A stretch of DNA of 64,000 bases from Chitinophaga pinensis (GTDB lineage Bacteria; Bacteroidota; Bacteroidia; Flavobacteriales_D; Crocinitomicaceae). The notes beneath the pieces are model-generated. The model ran no database searches. It saw only the letters and a program-made list of their open reading frames with translations, and was not told the DNA's origin. Of this stretch, positions 1 to 9,600 are shown one piece after another; within the stretch, counting starts at the first letter, position 1, and every line of letters starts with the position of its first letter. Both the position numbers and the translations under genes were made by a program. The DNA lies in assembly GCA_945883825.1 (NCBI GenBank), contig CAMCYF010000004.1, forward strand, positions 1 through 64,000. The letters run 5' to 3'.

Positions 1-174
1 TGGTCGCAGATAGATAAAATTGTTTACGGTGCAAGAGATTTAAAACGTGGTGCAGGAAATCATGGAAATAAATTATATCATCCAAGTTCTTTAGTTATAA
101 ATGGTATTTTGGAGGAAGATTGTGCCCAGCTAATGAAAGATTTCTTTTATGAGAAACGGAAAGAGCAAAGCTAA
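1..174 (+). CDS. tadA: C-terminal end of a nucleoside deaminase (TadA-like)
   Basis: This partial reading frame is open from the first base and ends in TAA at 172-174; its N-terminal part, with the zinc ligands, lies outside the window. The visible 57 residues contain VYGARDLKRGAG, a HPSS segment and GILEEDCAQLMKDFF, which match the C-terminal half of the tRNA adenosine deaminase / CMP-dCMP deaminase fold. In the family, TadA converts adenosine 34 of tRNA to inosine. I cannot exclude another cytidine/guanine deaminase of the same fold, because the catalytic HxE and PCxxC motifs are not visible. The gene converges on the minus-strand membrane-protein gene, which ends one base downstream. Confidence 0.7.
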   Translation, partial: WSQIDKIVYGARDLKRGAGNHGNKLYHPSSLVINGILEEDCAQLMKDFFYEKRKEQS

Positions 175-540
175 TTATTTGTTTAGTGCTCTTAAAAGAA
201 TAGCTGTTTGAATAAGCATGGCTGATAAAAATAAAAATAAGAAATAAAGCAATAATTTTGTTTCGTTTTCTACGAAAACAAAAATAGCTACTGAAGTTAG
301 GAAAGCAATAATCTGCAAACTAAACATCAACAAAAACCGAGAAGCAAAAAACTCTGGAGTATTACTTGGCAATATAAAAAAAGACAAAGAGCTTATTAAG
401 TAGATAAATAAGACCAATAAACTAATTAATAATCCATCATAACTAGAAAGAGGTGTTAGATTGAATTCAATAAATAGAAAAAATAAGGATGCTAGAAAAA
501 ATTGAGGAACAGCCAAATGAAAATAGTTGATTTTAGTCAT
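175..540 (-). CDS. Small four-helix membrane protein next to atpZ
   Basis: This 121-residue protein is almost wholly hydrophobic and shows about four membrane segments (roughly residues 10-28, 35-56, 65-88 and 92-115). I recognise no family motif. Its start overlaps the end of the atpZ gene by 8 bases, so the two are surely co-transcribed and probably translationally coupled. In Bacteroidota, a small membrane protein of this size commonly sits between atpZ and atpB, which suggests an ATP-synthase accessory (AtpI-like) role; that is inference from position only. Here atpB does not follow: the next gene is the convergent deaminase. Confidence 0.75.
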   Translation of the reverse strand: MTKINYFHLAVPQFFLASLFFLFIEFNLTPLSSYDGLLISLLVLFIYLISSLSFFILPSNTPEFFASRFLLMFSLQIIAFLTSVAIFVFVENETKLLLYFLFLFLSAMLIQTAILLRALNK

Positions 541-781
541 CTGGTTTATTTAATTTTAAAATCTCTTTAATAATCATAAATATTGAAGAAATAACACCTA
601 AAAGTGAAAGAGAAATAGTCCACCATGGAGTCAGGGTTTCAAATTTTTTATCGAAATACGTTCCTAACCAAGCGAAAAAGCCAATAATTCCAGCCATTTG
701 AATTCCCATGCTTGAAAAGCGCAAGAAAAGATTATTTTTTTTTTCGATTTTCTTAGTCTTCTTCTGAAACAAAAGAGACAT
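533..781 (-). CDS. atpZ: AtpZ/AtpI family F0F1-ATPase accessory protein
   Basis: The 82-residue protein has a basic N-terminus, then two membrane helices (about residues 25-42 and 52-72) joined by the family segment WLGTYFDKKF...TPWWT. AtpZ/AtpI proteins sit in the inner membrane beside the ATP synthase and help c-ring assembly or Mg2+ supply; this is family knowledge. Its start lies 29 bases inside the bactofilin gene in another frame, and its stop overlaps the next gene by 8 bases, so it is the middle of a tightly packed unit. An internal Met at residue 25 (MGIQMAG) would start just at the first helix and is less likely. Confidence 0.85.
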   Translation of the reverse strand: MSLLFQKKTKKIEKKNNLFLRFSSMGIQMAGIIGFFAWLGTYFDKKFETLTPWWTISLSLLGVISSIFMIIKEILKLNKPDD

Positions 782-1175
782 CGTTATTATAACTTGTTGA
801 GGATAACGGCGCTTTCATCACACAAGCACCTTCAAAAAATGCACCTTCCTCAATATTTAATTTCAATGCTTCAATATCTCCCTTTATTCGAGCAGTACTT
901 CTTAAAATAAGTAGATTTTCGATTGTTAATTCTCCTTCTAAAGCGCCTTCGATTTCTGCATTGACACATACCAAATTGCCTTTTAGTTTGCCAGAGTTAC
1001 CAATTTTAACTTGCCCAGAACAAGAAATGTTACCAATCACATCACCTTCAATAAGTATTCCAGAATTTGAAACAATATCACCAGTGATTTCTGTTCCTGC
1101 TATGACTCTATTTAATTGCTCTGAATTATTTTCGTTGGAGTTTCCAGACCCAAAAAATTCTTTTCTTTTTAACAT
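753..1175 (-). CDS. Bactofilin (polymer-forming cytoskeletal protein)
   Basis: The 140-residue protein has a short polar N-terminus and then a repeating right-handed beta-helix pattern (residues about 22-120) with regularly spaced I/V-x-G-D/N/S turns, such as TEITGDIV, ILIEGDVIGNI and ARIKGDI. That is the bactofilin (DUF583) signature. Bactofilins polymerise without nucleotide under the inner membrane and organise cell-wall or polar structures. The acidic, disordered C-terminal tail overlaps the start of atpZ by 29 bases. It follows porW by 5 bases, so T9SS lipoprotein, bactofilin and ATP-synthase accessory genes form one transcription unit. Confidence 0.88.
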   Translation of the reverse strand: MLKRKEFFGSGNSNENNSEQLNRVIAGTEITGDIVSNSGILIEGDVIGNISCSGQVKIGNSGKLKGNLVCVNAEIEGALEGELTIENLLILRSTARIKGDIEALKLNIEEGAFFEGACVMKAPLSSTSYNNDVSFVSEED

Positions 1176-1180
1176 AAGCT

Positions 1181-3802
1181 TTAATAATTATCGTTGTAAA
1201 ATAATTTATATTCTTCAAATTTCGCTGTTTCAATTAACTTTTTCAAATTTTCTTGCGTAATAATGTAAATTTTATTGTCTTGAAGATCATCAAGGAATTC
1301 AAAACCTGCTTTATAAGCATCAATAAATTTATCGGCAAGTGAAATAGATGCAAATTCTTGAACCAAAATAAACGACTTTTCTGAAAGGGTTATTTTTGAA
1401 CTAACACGCAATTTACTAGACTTAAATTTTTTAGTTGTAAAATCTGAAATTGTGCCTTTTGAATCTTCCATGTCATCTTCGTTATCTAGAAGAATAATTA
1501 CATATTGGGTTACGTCTGAAACAAACTCAAAAAAGTATTTTTTATTAAAATCTAATTCTTCATTTTTTGAATACCCTAATTGAATTATCTCAAGCATTTC
1601 TTTTGCTCTCTTTGCTTGCTCTGTTTGAGGTTTTTCTTCTATAATTTGATTTAATTTTGGAATTAGAGTTGTCTTATCTTCTGTTAATTGCCCCATTGCT
1701 AAAACATTCAAAAGCATATATTCACTTCTACATGTATTTGTTAGGTCCTTTTCAAGAATAGTTTGACTTAGATTATAAACAGTTTGATATGCTTTTAATT
1801 TATACTGTTCTAATAATTTTAAGTAATCTTTTTGTGATTCCTCAGCATTTTTCTTTTGCTTTACGTAAAAATCAGGATCTAGAAAATATTTTGCTGCATC
1901 TGAATTTGGATATTTATCTAAAATATAAGATTTATACTTTTCACTTTTTTTATTCTGCTCATTTAATCTAAATAATTGAAAAGCAGCTGATAAGTCTGTA
2001 ATATTAAAAAGTCTTAAAGCAAGTACAGATTCAAATTGCTTTTCTGCTAAATTATTTTCTAACAGGACTTCTTTAAATAATATACCTGATGTATAAAGAG
2101 CATCTATCAAACGTAATTGTGATTGAGAAAAAGCACTATCATTGAGAGGAATGTCTTTTAATAATTTTTCTATGCTTAATGAATCCTTTGTTTGTTGACC
2201 AGCTATTTTTTCTGTTGAATCAACCGAATAAGCAAACGTATTTATTGATAATTTATCATTTCTTCGCCAATCGTCCTCATTGTCTCGGGCGCCCCATAAT
2301 TTTTTAAATTCTGTGAATCCAGTTTCTCTTAATTTTGGGTTATTGAAAATAAATTTACTTGCTTTTACATTATTATTTGGCAGACTATTACTTTGTAATG
2401 CAAGTAATTTAGCTGCATCTCTTTCCTTTATATCTTGTATTTCTTTTCGTAGTTGTATTAATGTTTCTTTTAGGAAAACTTCTCTGTCGTTATAACTCAA
2501 CTTTGCAATTCTTTGAACACTGTCCTCAAACGCAGCGGTTTCTAGTGCTTTTACTAAATCAAATAATTTTACTGACTTGTTTTTTACAATTTCTGCATTT
2601 GGGTAATCTTCTGGCATAGAACGAGCGCAAGAGTCATAGTATTTCTGAGCTGGGACAAACTCTTTGTCAAAAAATGAAATATCTCCAAGTTTTTCATAAG
2701 CCATTGCCTTCTGTCTTTTATTTGAAATGGAGTAAAAAGCAGATTTGGTTAAATATTCTTTTGCTTCTTGTTTTTGATTATTATTTAATTCTACAAGACC
2801 TAAAGCATAAAAAATTTGGTCTTTAAATGCCGCATTTTTAGAATCACGAGCCATTCTTTTTAAATCTTTCTTTACACCTTCGCTTCCATCTGATAAAGCT
2901 CTGTTTAATCGTGCATTAAATGCAATTTCAAAAGAAGCGGAAGCACTGACTGCTTTATTAAAATGATGACTTGCGCTTCCTGAATTGTTAGTATATTGGT
3001 ATAATTGTGCTAAAATATAATTGAACCGTGCTTTTTCCCTTGGGCTGTTTGTTTTAGAAATTGCAAGTTGCAACCCGTCAATTGCATCTTCATAATCTTT
3101 TCTTTTCATTGCTAAGTCCGAATAAGCCTTGTAAATTTCTAATTGGAGACTTTGTTTCATAGTGGGTTTAGCAGCGTCTCCTTTTTTCCTATTTAAAAAG
3201 GGAATGAAATTTTTAAATTTCTTTTGCTTTTGTTCTTGGGCAATTTCATTTAAACCATCCAAAATTAATTTTGCGTCAGAATATTTATTCAGCTCAATAT
3301 ATATTTTGGCAATCCATAATTCAGCAATGTACGTAGAAGGATCTTTAATAAAAAACCGTTTAACAAACTCGAAATTTTTTAGGGCTTTTTCATAATCTCT
3401 TCGATAATAAAGAGCCTTTCCAATGGTAATCCAATTTTCATCTATCCAATTATTGTATTCTGCTTCCTTGTAATACATATCTACAGCATTCGGCATGCTA
3501 TGATCTTCAATAACTTTTGTGCATTTTGCTATTGCTGTATCAATGGCGGGATACATTCCTATTACGTCTTTGTCGTTTGGTAAAGGATTTACAGGAAGAA
3601 AAGTGTAAAAATCATCCTTGTGTGAGCCATCATACGTAATTAATGATAGCCGTAGTAATTCGTTGGCATTAAATAGTCCATTATATCTTGCTGTTGTTGA
3701 ATGGTATTTACGGTTAAAAAAATTATTTTTTTCTGTAGAGCATGCGAAAACACTCAACAATGCTATGAGGAACCATAATTTTTTTATTAGACAGCTTGCC
3801 AT
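1181..3802 (-). CDS. porW: PorW/SprE-like TPR lipoprotein of the type IX secretion system
   Basis: This 873-residue protein begins with a lipoprotein signal peptide (lipobox around LSVFAC, Cys21) followed by an N-terminal motif typical of SprE/PorW (KYHSTTARYNGLFNANE). It continues as a long array of TPR-like helices, including a repeat block near residues 135-400 (for example YRRDYEKALKNFEFVK). PorW/SprE is an outer-membrane or periplasmic lipoprotein that links the PorLM motor to the outer-membrane translocon and is needed for T9SS secretion and gliding; that is family knowledge. The length fits SprE. It is the first gene of the run porW - bactofilin - atpZ - membrane protein. I saw no clear promoter in its upstream region. 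Confidence 0.85.
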   Translation of the reverse strand: MASCLIKKLWFLIALLSVFACSTEKNNFFNRKYHSTTARYNGLFNANELLRLSLITYDGSHKDDFYTFLPVNPLPNDKDVIGMYPAIDTAIAKCTKVIEDHSMPNAVDMYYKEAEYNNWIDENWITIGKALYYRRDYEKALKNFEFVKRFFIKDPSTYIAELWIAKIYIELNKYSDAKLILDGLNEIAQEQKQKKFKNFIPFLNRKKGDAAKPTMKQSLQLEIYKAYSDLAMKRKDYEDAIDGLQLAISKTNSPREKARFNYILAQLYQYTNNSGSASHHFNKAVSASASFEIAFNARLNRALSDGSEGVKKDLKRMARDSKNAAFKDQIFYALGLVELNNNQKQEAKEYLTKSAFYSISNKRQKAMAYEKLGDISFFDKEFVPAQKYYDSCARSMPEDYPNAEIVKNKSVKLFDLVKALETAAFEDSVQRIAKLSYNDREVFLKETLIQLRKEIQDIKERDAAKLLALQSNSLPNNNVKASKFIFNNPKLRETGFTEFKKLWGARDNEDDWRRNDKLSINTFAYSVDSTEKIAGQQTKDSLSIEKLLKDIPLNDSAFSQSQLRLIDALYTSGILFKEVLLENNLAEKQFESVLALRLFNITDLSAAFQLFRLNEQNKKSEKYKSYILDKYPNSDAAKYFLDPDFYVKQKKNAEESQKDYLKLLEQYKLKAYQTVYNLSQTILEKDLTNTCRSEYMLLNVLAMGQLTEDKTTLIPKLNQIIEEKPQTEQAKRAKEMLEIIQLGYSKNEELDFNKKYFFEFVSDVTQYVIILLDNEDDMEDSKGTISDFTTKKFKSSKLRVSSKITLSEKSFILVQEFASISLADKFIDAYKAGFEFLDDLQDNKIYIITQENLKKLIETAKFEEYKLFYNDNY

Positions 3803-3866
3803 TCTTATTTAATTCGTCTATTATTAACTGAAAATGAAGTGTTTTAGTATAAAAACTACTCTTTTA

Positions 3867-4577
3867 TTAGGCAATATTTGTAAATACTTGTTGAATATCA
3901 TCGTCATCTTCAATTTTATCCAACATTTTTTCAATATCTATCAGCTGTTCTTCAGAGAAATCAACTGGACTTGTAGGGATTCGTTTTAAACTAGATTTTT
4001 GAACTTCCAAATTTAGATCTTCCAATGCTTTAGATAAAGTTCCAAAAGCAGTATAATCACCATAGACAACAATCGAATTTTCTTCAATATCTATTTCTTC
4101 ACAGCCAGCATCAATTAATTCCAATTCTAACATTTCGGGGTCTAAATCCTCTGTTTTATTGATTTCAAATACACTTTTTCGTGCAAACATAAATTCCATT
4201 GAGCCATTTGGAACAACTGCTCCTCCGGCTTTATTGAAGTATGATTTTACATTAGCCACAGTTCTTGTTGGATTATCGGAAGCACATTCAACAAAAACCA
4301 ATACACCATGAGGACCTTTTCCTTCATAATTTACTTCTGTAAAAGACGCAATATCTTTTTGAGCGGATCGCTTAATTGCAGCTTCAATATTATCCTTGGG
4401 CATATTTTCCGACTTAGCATTTTGGATAGCTGTTCGGAGTTTCGCGTTTGTTGATGGATCTATACCTCCTTCTTTTGCAGCCATTGTAATGGCTTTTCCT
4501 AATTTCGGAAATATTTTAGACATTTTGTCCCAACGCTTTTCCTTTGCTGCTCTTCGGTATTCAAAAGCTCTTCCCAT
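3867..4577 (-). CDS. yebC: YebC/PmpR (TACO1) family protein
   Basis: The protein (236 residues from the chosen start) begins [19 protein letters not shown], the Bacteroidota form of the YebC N-terminus. It continues with the family core of IxxAVKEGG-like and [16 protein letters not shown] segments and ends with the acidic C-terminal domain. YebC proteins are found in nearly all bacteria; they act as DNA-binding regulators in some and as translation factors relieving proline-stalled ribosomes in others. An ATG six codons upstream (4595) is possible on paper but lies inside the predicted -7 promoter element (4593-4600), so the start at 4577 is preferred. engB lies just upstream on the same strand. 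Confidence 0.93.
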   Translation of the reverse strand: MGRAFEYRRAAKEKRWDKMSKIFPKLGKAITMAAKEGGIDPSTNAKLRTAIQNAKSENMPKDNIEAAIKRSAQKDIASFTEVNYEGKGPHGVLVFVECASDNPTRTVANVKSYFNKAGGAVVPNGSMEFMFARKSVFEINKTEDLDPEMLELELIDAGCEEIDIEENSIVVYGDYTAFGTLSKALEDLNLEVQKSSLKRIPTSPVDFSEEQLIDIEKMLDKIEDDDDIQQVFTNIA

Positions 4578-4592
4578 GATACTAATTTTTAA

Positions 4593-4623
4593 CAAAAATA
4601 GGGAAATTACACCGATTTTTCAA
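4593..4623 (-). promoter_or_regulatory. Predicted Bacteroidota promoter of yebC
   Basis: On the minus strand, TTG at 4623-4621 is followed after 20 bases by TATTTTTG (4600-4593). This matches the Bacteroidota primary-sigma consensus TTG-N17/23-TAnnTTTG exactly. The ATG at 4577 lies 15 bases beyond the last G, so the leader should be very short. Confidence 0.65.
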
Positions 4624-4626
4624 GCA

Positions 4627-5232
4627 TCATTTCTTCTGTACTCCCTCTAAAATTAGCTCAATGTAATTTAACAAGGGTTCTTTTCCAAAATTAGAGGTCG
4701 CCGAACTTGTAAAAAGTGGAGGAAGTTCATCCCAATATTTCAACATTTCTTTTTTATATTTCGCCAAGTTTTTTTGAAGGGCTGTACTTGACAACTTATC
4801 AATTTTTGTAAAAACCATTGAAAAAGGAAGGCCTTTTTCACCACACCAATTCATAAATTCTAAATCAATTTGCTGAGGTTCAAGGCGCGCATCTAAAAGA
4901 ACAAAAATATTTAATAAGGTTTCTCTTTTTGTTAAATATTCCGCAATGAATTTTTCCCATTGGAAGCGCTTAGATTTTGAAGCTTTTGCATAACCAAAGC
5001 CTGGTAAATCTACCAAATACCATTTTTCATCAATTAAAAAATGATTGATTAACTGTGTTTTTCCTGGAGTTCCAGATGTTTTGGCAAGGGATTTTTTACC
5101 TGTTAACATATTAATCAAGGAGGATTTTCCAACATTTGAGCGGCCGATAAAAGCGAATTCAGGTTTAGCGTCTGTAGGGCATTTACTAAGTTCTGAATTT
5201 GAAATTACAAAAACCGCATCTTTTATTTTCAT
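4627..5232 (-). CDS. engB: Ribosome-biogenesis GTPase EngB (YihA/YsxC)
   Basis: The 201-residue GTPase shows the G1 loop GRSNVGKSS (residues 30-38), G3 DLPGFGYAK (75-83), G4 TKID (142-145) and a late SSATSNFG G5 region, all as in EngB. EngB is a soluble, essential GTPase that helps mature the large ribosomal subunit. The start MKIKDAVF is appropriate for the family. A -7 element TAATTTTG lies just upstream at 5247-5240. It is divergent from the MerR-type regulator, with a 79-base shared intergenic region. Confidence 0.96.
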   Translation of the reverse strand: MKIKDAVFVISNSELSKCPTDAKPEFAFIGRSNVGKSSLINMLTGKKSLAKTSGTPGKTQLINHFLIDEKWYLVDLPGFGYAKASKSKRFQWEKFIAEYLTKRETLLNIFVLLDARLEPQQIDLEFMNWCGEKGLPFSMVFTKIDKLSSTALQKNLAKYKKEMLKYWDELPPLFTSSATSNFGKEPLLNYIELILEGVQKK

Positions 5233-5239
5233 AGTAGCG

Positions 5240-5247
5240 CAAAATTA
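5240..5247 (-). promoter_or_regulatory. Predicted -7 element upstream of engB
   Basis: TAATTTTG on the minus strand matches TAnnTTTG and lies 7 bases before the engB ATG. I saw no TTG at the expected distance, so only half of the promoter is supported. Confidence 0.4.
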
Positions 5248-5311
5248 ATGGAATTAATAGTTTAATTTAGGATTTAATGAACATTAAGCTAAATTAAAAT
5301 GTTTGCAATAA

Positions 5312-6208
5312 ATGGCTATTTACAAGATTAAAGATGTAGAAGTTCTTACTGGAATTAAAGCTCACACTATACGTATTTGGGAAAAACGTTATGGTATTTT
5401 AGAACCAAGTAGAACTGAAACACAAATCCGGACTTATTCAGATGCACAAATCGCAATCCTTTTAAATATCAGTTTGCTAAACAATAATGGGCATAAAATT
5501 TCTAAAATTGCAGGTTTACCAGAAGCCGAAATCAATAAATTAGTTTGGGATATTCGCATTGGCAAAAAAAATTGTGACAGTGGCAAAAAATTAATTTTAG
5601 CGCTAATTGAATTAGATGAGAAGTTATTTCGCGACACTTTAAATAATTTAATTAACGAACTTGGATTAGCATTAACCTTTTCAGCACACATAATTCCTTT
5701 TCTTGATCGGATTGGCGTGATGTGGTTAACCGGTTCGATAAGTCCCGCTCAAGAGCATTTTATTTCGAATCTAATTCGCCAAAAAATTATTTCAGAAATT
5801 GACAAGCAAATTGTTCCTGAGACAACTGATGCTCCAATAATGCTTTATCTTCCAGAACACGAATGGCACGAAATAAGCTTGCTTTTCTATCATTATTTAC
5901 TCAGAAGTAAAGGATTGCATACTGTATATTTGGGACAAAGTTTACCTTATGACTCATTGGTAGATTGCATTAATACAATTAAACCCAAGGCAATTCTAAG
6001 CGCTTGGTTAACTGCAGTTGACCTATGTTTTTTGAAAAACTATTTCCGAAAATTAAAAGAAGATACAAATGGAATACCAATCTTCGCTGGAGGAATTCAA
6101 ATCAATTTAAATGGAAAGGAATTAGCAGATAATTTGACTGAGATAACTAACTCTGGGACTTTATTGCAGCAAATCTTGCCTGCTTTAAAATTAAATAAAT
6201 TCAATTAG
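5312..6208 (+). CDS. MerR-family regulator with a B12-binding domain (CarH/LitR-like)
   Basis: This 298-residue regulator has an N-terminal MerR DNA-binding domain (residues 1-70, with HTIRIWEKRYGIL), a helical bundle (about 90-170) and a Rossmann-like cobalamin-binding domain (about 175-292). The bundle carries W138-x9-E148-H149, the signature that covers the upper face of adenosylcobalamin in CarH. The binding domain has E184-W-H186-E-I-S189, where H186 would be the lower axial ligand; the usual final Gly of ExHxxG is Ser. CarH-type proteins repress carotenoid genes in the dark and release DNA in light. The neighbours here are not carotenoid genes. The gene converges on the biotin carrier gene and overlaps it by 18 bases. 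Confidence 0.88.
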   Translation: MAIYKIKDVEVLTGIKAHTIRIWEKRYGILEPSRTETQIRTYSDAQIAILLNISLLNNNGHKISKIAGLPEAEINKLVWDIRIGKKNCDSGKKLILALIELDEKLFRDTLNNLINELGLALTFSAHIIPFLDRIGVMWLTGSISPAQEHFISNLIRQKIISEIDKQIVPETTDAPIMLYLPEHEWHEISLLFYHYLLRSKGLHTVYLGQSLPYDSLVDCINTIKPKAILSAWLTAVDLCFLKNYFRKLKEDTNGIPIFAGGIQINLNGKELADNLTEITNSGTLLQQILPALKLNKFN

Positions 6209-6661
6209 TACTGTCCCTTTATCAACGACATCTCCTTCACTGATTAAAATAGCACCTACAACACCAACTCCTTCAGCTTTAAGGACATTTTCCATTTTCA
6301 TAGCTTCAAGTGATAATACATTTTCACCAAGTTGAATTTCATCCCCTTTTTTAACGAAAATTTTTAAAACTCGACCTGGCATTGGAGCCTGTAATTCTTT
6401 TAATTTTTTGACTTTCTGCTTGTCTAAACCTAAGGAAGTAATTAATTCATCTAATTCTCCCTTTCTTTTAACCTCAAAAATTCGTTGATTTATTTTTATT
6501 GTTAAGTGATTGTTCTCGGAATCATTTTTGATTATTTCACCATGGTATTTTTTTCCATTGTGCATCAAAAGAAAAAATTGATGGTCGTACCATTTTACAA
6601 AAGTTCCCTCTTTAGTTTGGATTTCTTTTCCGTCAAATAGCCAATTTCCACTTTTTTGCAT
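6191..6661 (-). CDS. Biotin carboxyl carrier protein subunit
   Basis: The 156-residue protein ends in a biotinyl/lipoyl domain (residues about 88-156) with APMPGRVL and the biotinylation motif EAMKMEN, Lys122 being the modified residue. The N-terminal half (1-75) is a small beta-rich domain like that of carrier subunits of Bacteroidota acyl-CoA carboxylases. It would shuttle CO2 between a biotin carboxylase and an acetyl-/propionyl-CoA carboxyltransferase. Neither partner is encoded nearby, so they must be elsewhere. It lies 18 bases downstream of ileS on the same strand and may be co-transcribed with it. Its 3' end overlaps the convergent MerR-type gene. Confidence 0.92.
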   Translation of the reverse strand: MQKSGNWLFDGKEIQTKEGTFVKWYDHQFFLLMHNGKKYHGEIIKNDSENNHLTIKINQRIFEVKRKGELDELITSLGLDKQKVKKLKELQAPMPGRVLKIFVKKGDEIQLGENVLSLEAMKMENVLKAEGVGVVGAILISEGDVVDKGTVLIEFI

Positions 6662-6679
6662 AGATTCAAATTTAGTAAA

Positions 6680-9600
6680 TTATTGTTTTTGAATAGCAAT
6701 ATAAGTGTCTTTTTCAGCCTCAATATCCGTGCAAAAAGCAGAATTTGGTAATGCTTCAAAGGAAATCTCATTCGCTAAAACCTCATCACAGATATAGCTT
6801 TTATTAGCTGAAATTGCAGTCTGTATTGCCTCGCTGGTATTTATTTTTAATAGAATTCTATCCGTTACATCAAAGGCTGAATCTTTGCGTAAATTTTGGA
6901 TTCTGTTTACTATTTCCCTTGCAATGCCTTCATTTTTTAATTCTGGACTTAGTGTTGTATCTAGCGCTACGGTTATTCCACCTTCAGAAGCAACCAACCA
7001 ACCAGGGATGTCTTGTGCTGAAATTTCAAAATCTTCCATCTCCAAATTTATTTCACATGCATCAATAACAGTATTCCACTTTCCTTTTTTCTCAATTTCT
7101 GTAATGTCTTGTTGCGAAAATTGTGCAACCAAAGATGCAATATCTTTCATTTGTTTTCCATATTTCGGACCGATTGTCTTGAAATTGGGTTTTATATTTT
7201 TTACAAGTAAAGCCGTTCCTTCTGTAAGTAATTCCAATTCTTTGACATTGACTTCGGATAAAATCAATTCCTTCATATGTTGAAAGTCCTCAGCCATTTC
7301 TTTTTGAAGAACTGGAATCAGTATTTTTTGTAAAGGTTGACGAACGCGTAAGGAATGCTTCTTTCTCAATCCTAAGACCAAGGAACATGCTTGCTGTGCT
7401 AATTCCATTTGAATCTCTAATTTCTTGTCGATAGATGACTTGTTCAAACTTGGAAAGTCTGCCAAATGAACAGATTCACAAATTGTTCTTTTGGAAACAA
7501 GATTAAGGTCTAAAAACAAACGATCCATGTAAAATGGCGCAATTGGAGCAGCAAGAAGCGCAACAGTTTCCAAACAGGAATAAAGTGTTTGATAAGCACA
7601 TACTTTGTCTTTTGGGTCGTCATTTTTCCAAAATCTTCTGCGACAAAGTCGAACATACCAATTAGAAAGTTGATCTGTTACAAAGTCCTGAACTAATCTC
7701 CCGGCTTTTGTTGGCTCATAAGAACCATAGGCATCGTCAACATCTTGGATTAAAGAATTTAATTTTGATAAGACCCAACGGTCAATTTCAGGTCGTTCTG
7801 CCAATGGGACCTCGGCACCAGAAAAATCGAATTTATCCACATTTGCATACAAAGCAAAGAAAGAATAAGTATTGTAAAGCGTACCGAAAAACTTGCGTTG
7901 CACCTCCGTAATTCCATCTAAATCAAACTTGAGGTTGTCCCAAGGTTGCGCATTCGTTATCATATACCAACGCGTTGCATCGGGGCCATATTTTTCAAGT
8001 GTTGTAAAAGGATCAGCTGCATTCCCTAATCTTTTTGACATTTTCTGTCCGTTTTTATCTAAAACGAGACCATTAGAAACTACATTTTTATACGCTACCG
8101 AATCAAAAACCATGGTTGAAATAGCATGTAATGTATAAAACCATCCTCTTGTTTGGTCCACTCCTTCTGCAATAAAATCAGCAGGGAAAGCAGTTCCATT
8201 ATCTATTAAATCTTTATTTTCAAAAGGGTAATGCCATTGTGCATAAGGCATCGCGCCTGAATCAAACCAAACATCAATTAAATCTGCTTCTCTTTTCATT
8301 GGCTTGCCACTTGGAGAAACTAAAATAATCTGATCAACTAAGTGTTTGTGTAAATCAATTTTACTGTAATTTACTTTCGACATGTTTCCAAGCTCAAAAT
8401 TCTCAAAGGGATTGCTCGATATAAATCCTGCTTTTACTGATTTTTCGCAGGCAGTTTTTAATTCTTCAACAGAGCCAATGCAAATTCGTTCATCTCCCTC
8501 TTCTGTTGACCATATTGGAATTGGAATCCCCCAATAGCGCGAGCGCGACAAATTCCAATCGTTTGCATTTTCTAACCATTTTCCAAAACGACCAATTCCT
8601 GTTGCTTCAGGTTTCCAATTAATAGTATTGTTTAAAGCAACCATTCGGTCTTTTTTATCCGTAACACGAATAAACCATGAATCCATTGGATAATACAAAA
8701 CGGGCTTGTCAGTTCTCCAACAATGAGGATAGTTGTGTTCGTATTTTTCGACTTTAAAAGCACGATTTTCTTCTTTAAGTTTGATGGCAATTTGAACATC
8801 TGCTGAGCGTTCTGGAGCTGTTCCATCATCATAGTACTCATTCTTCACATACATTCCAGCGAAGTCTGTAACTTCTGGTCGAAAGCGCCCTTGTAAATCT
8901 ACAAGCGGAACAAGATTCCCTTTTTCATCTTGAATAAGAAGTGCTGGAACACCAGCTTCTGCCGCAACTTTTGCATCGTCAGCTCCAAATGTTGGCGCCG
9001 TATGAACAATTCCTGTTCCATCTTCTGTAGTTACAAAATCTCCAAGAATAACACAAAAAGCACGTTCAGGATTTTCAGCCGGAAGACAATAAGGCAGCAA
9101 CTGCTCGTATTTTAATCCTACTAAATCTTTGCCTTGACACGTTCCTATAACATAAAATGGTATTGATTTATCAGCTGGTTTATAAGTAGCCAATTCTGAA
9201 ATAGCATCTACAGCGTGAAAGCCTTTACTAAACTGATAAGAAACTAATTTTTCGGCTAAAATAACATGAATTGCTTCAAATGTATATTGATTAAATGTGG
9301 CAACTAAAACATATTGAATTGACGAACCAACAGCCAAAGCAGTATTTGAGGGTAAAGTCCATGGAGTAGTTGTCCAAGCAAGGAAAAAACAAGCAGTTTT
9401 TGCTGCTACAATACCAAATTCTGAAGGAAGAGTTTGATTTGAAAGAAGTTTAAATTGTGCAACAACCGTCGTATCTTTTACATCTTTATAGCAACCTGGT
9501 TGGTTTAATTCATGCGATGAAAGTCCTGTTCCAGCTTTTGGAGAATACGGTTGAATAGTATATCCTTTGTAAATTAATCCTTTGTTATACAATTGCGCTA

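Noticed and set aside
6814..8138. Plus-strand frames inside ileS (for example 6885-7283 and 7893-8138)
   Set aside because: They are shadows of the IleRS gene with no recognisable protein features.
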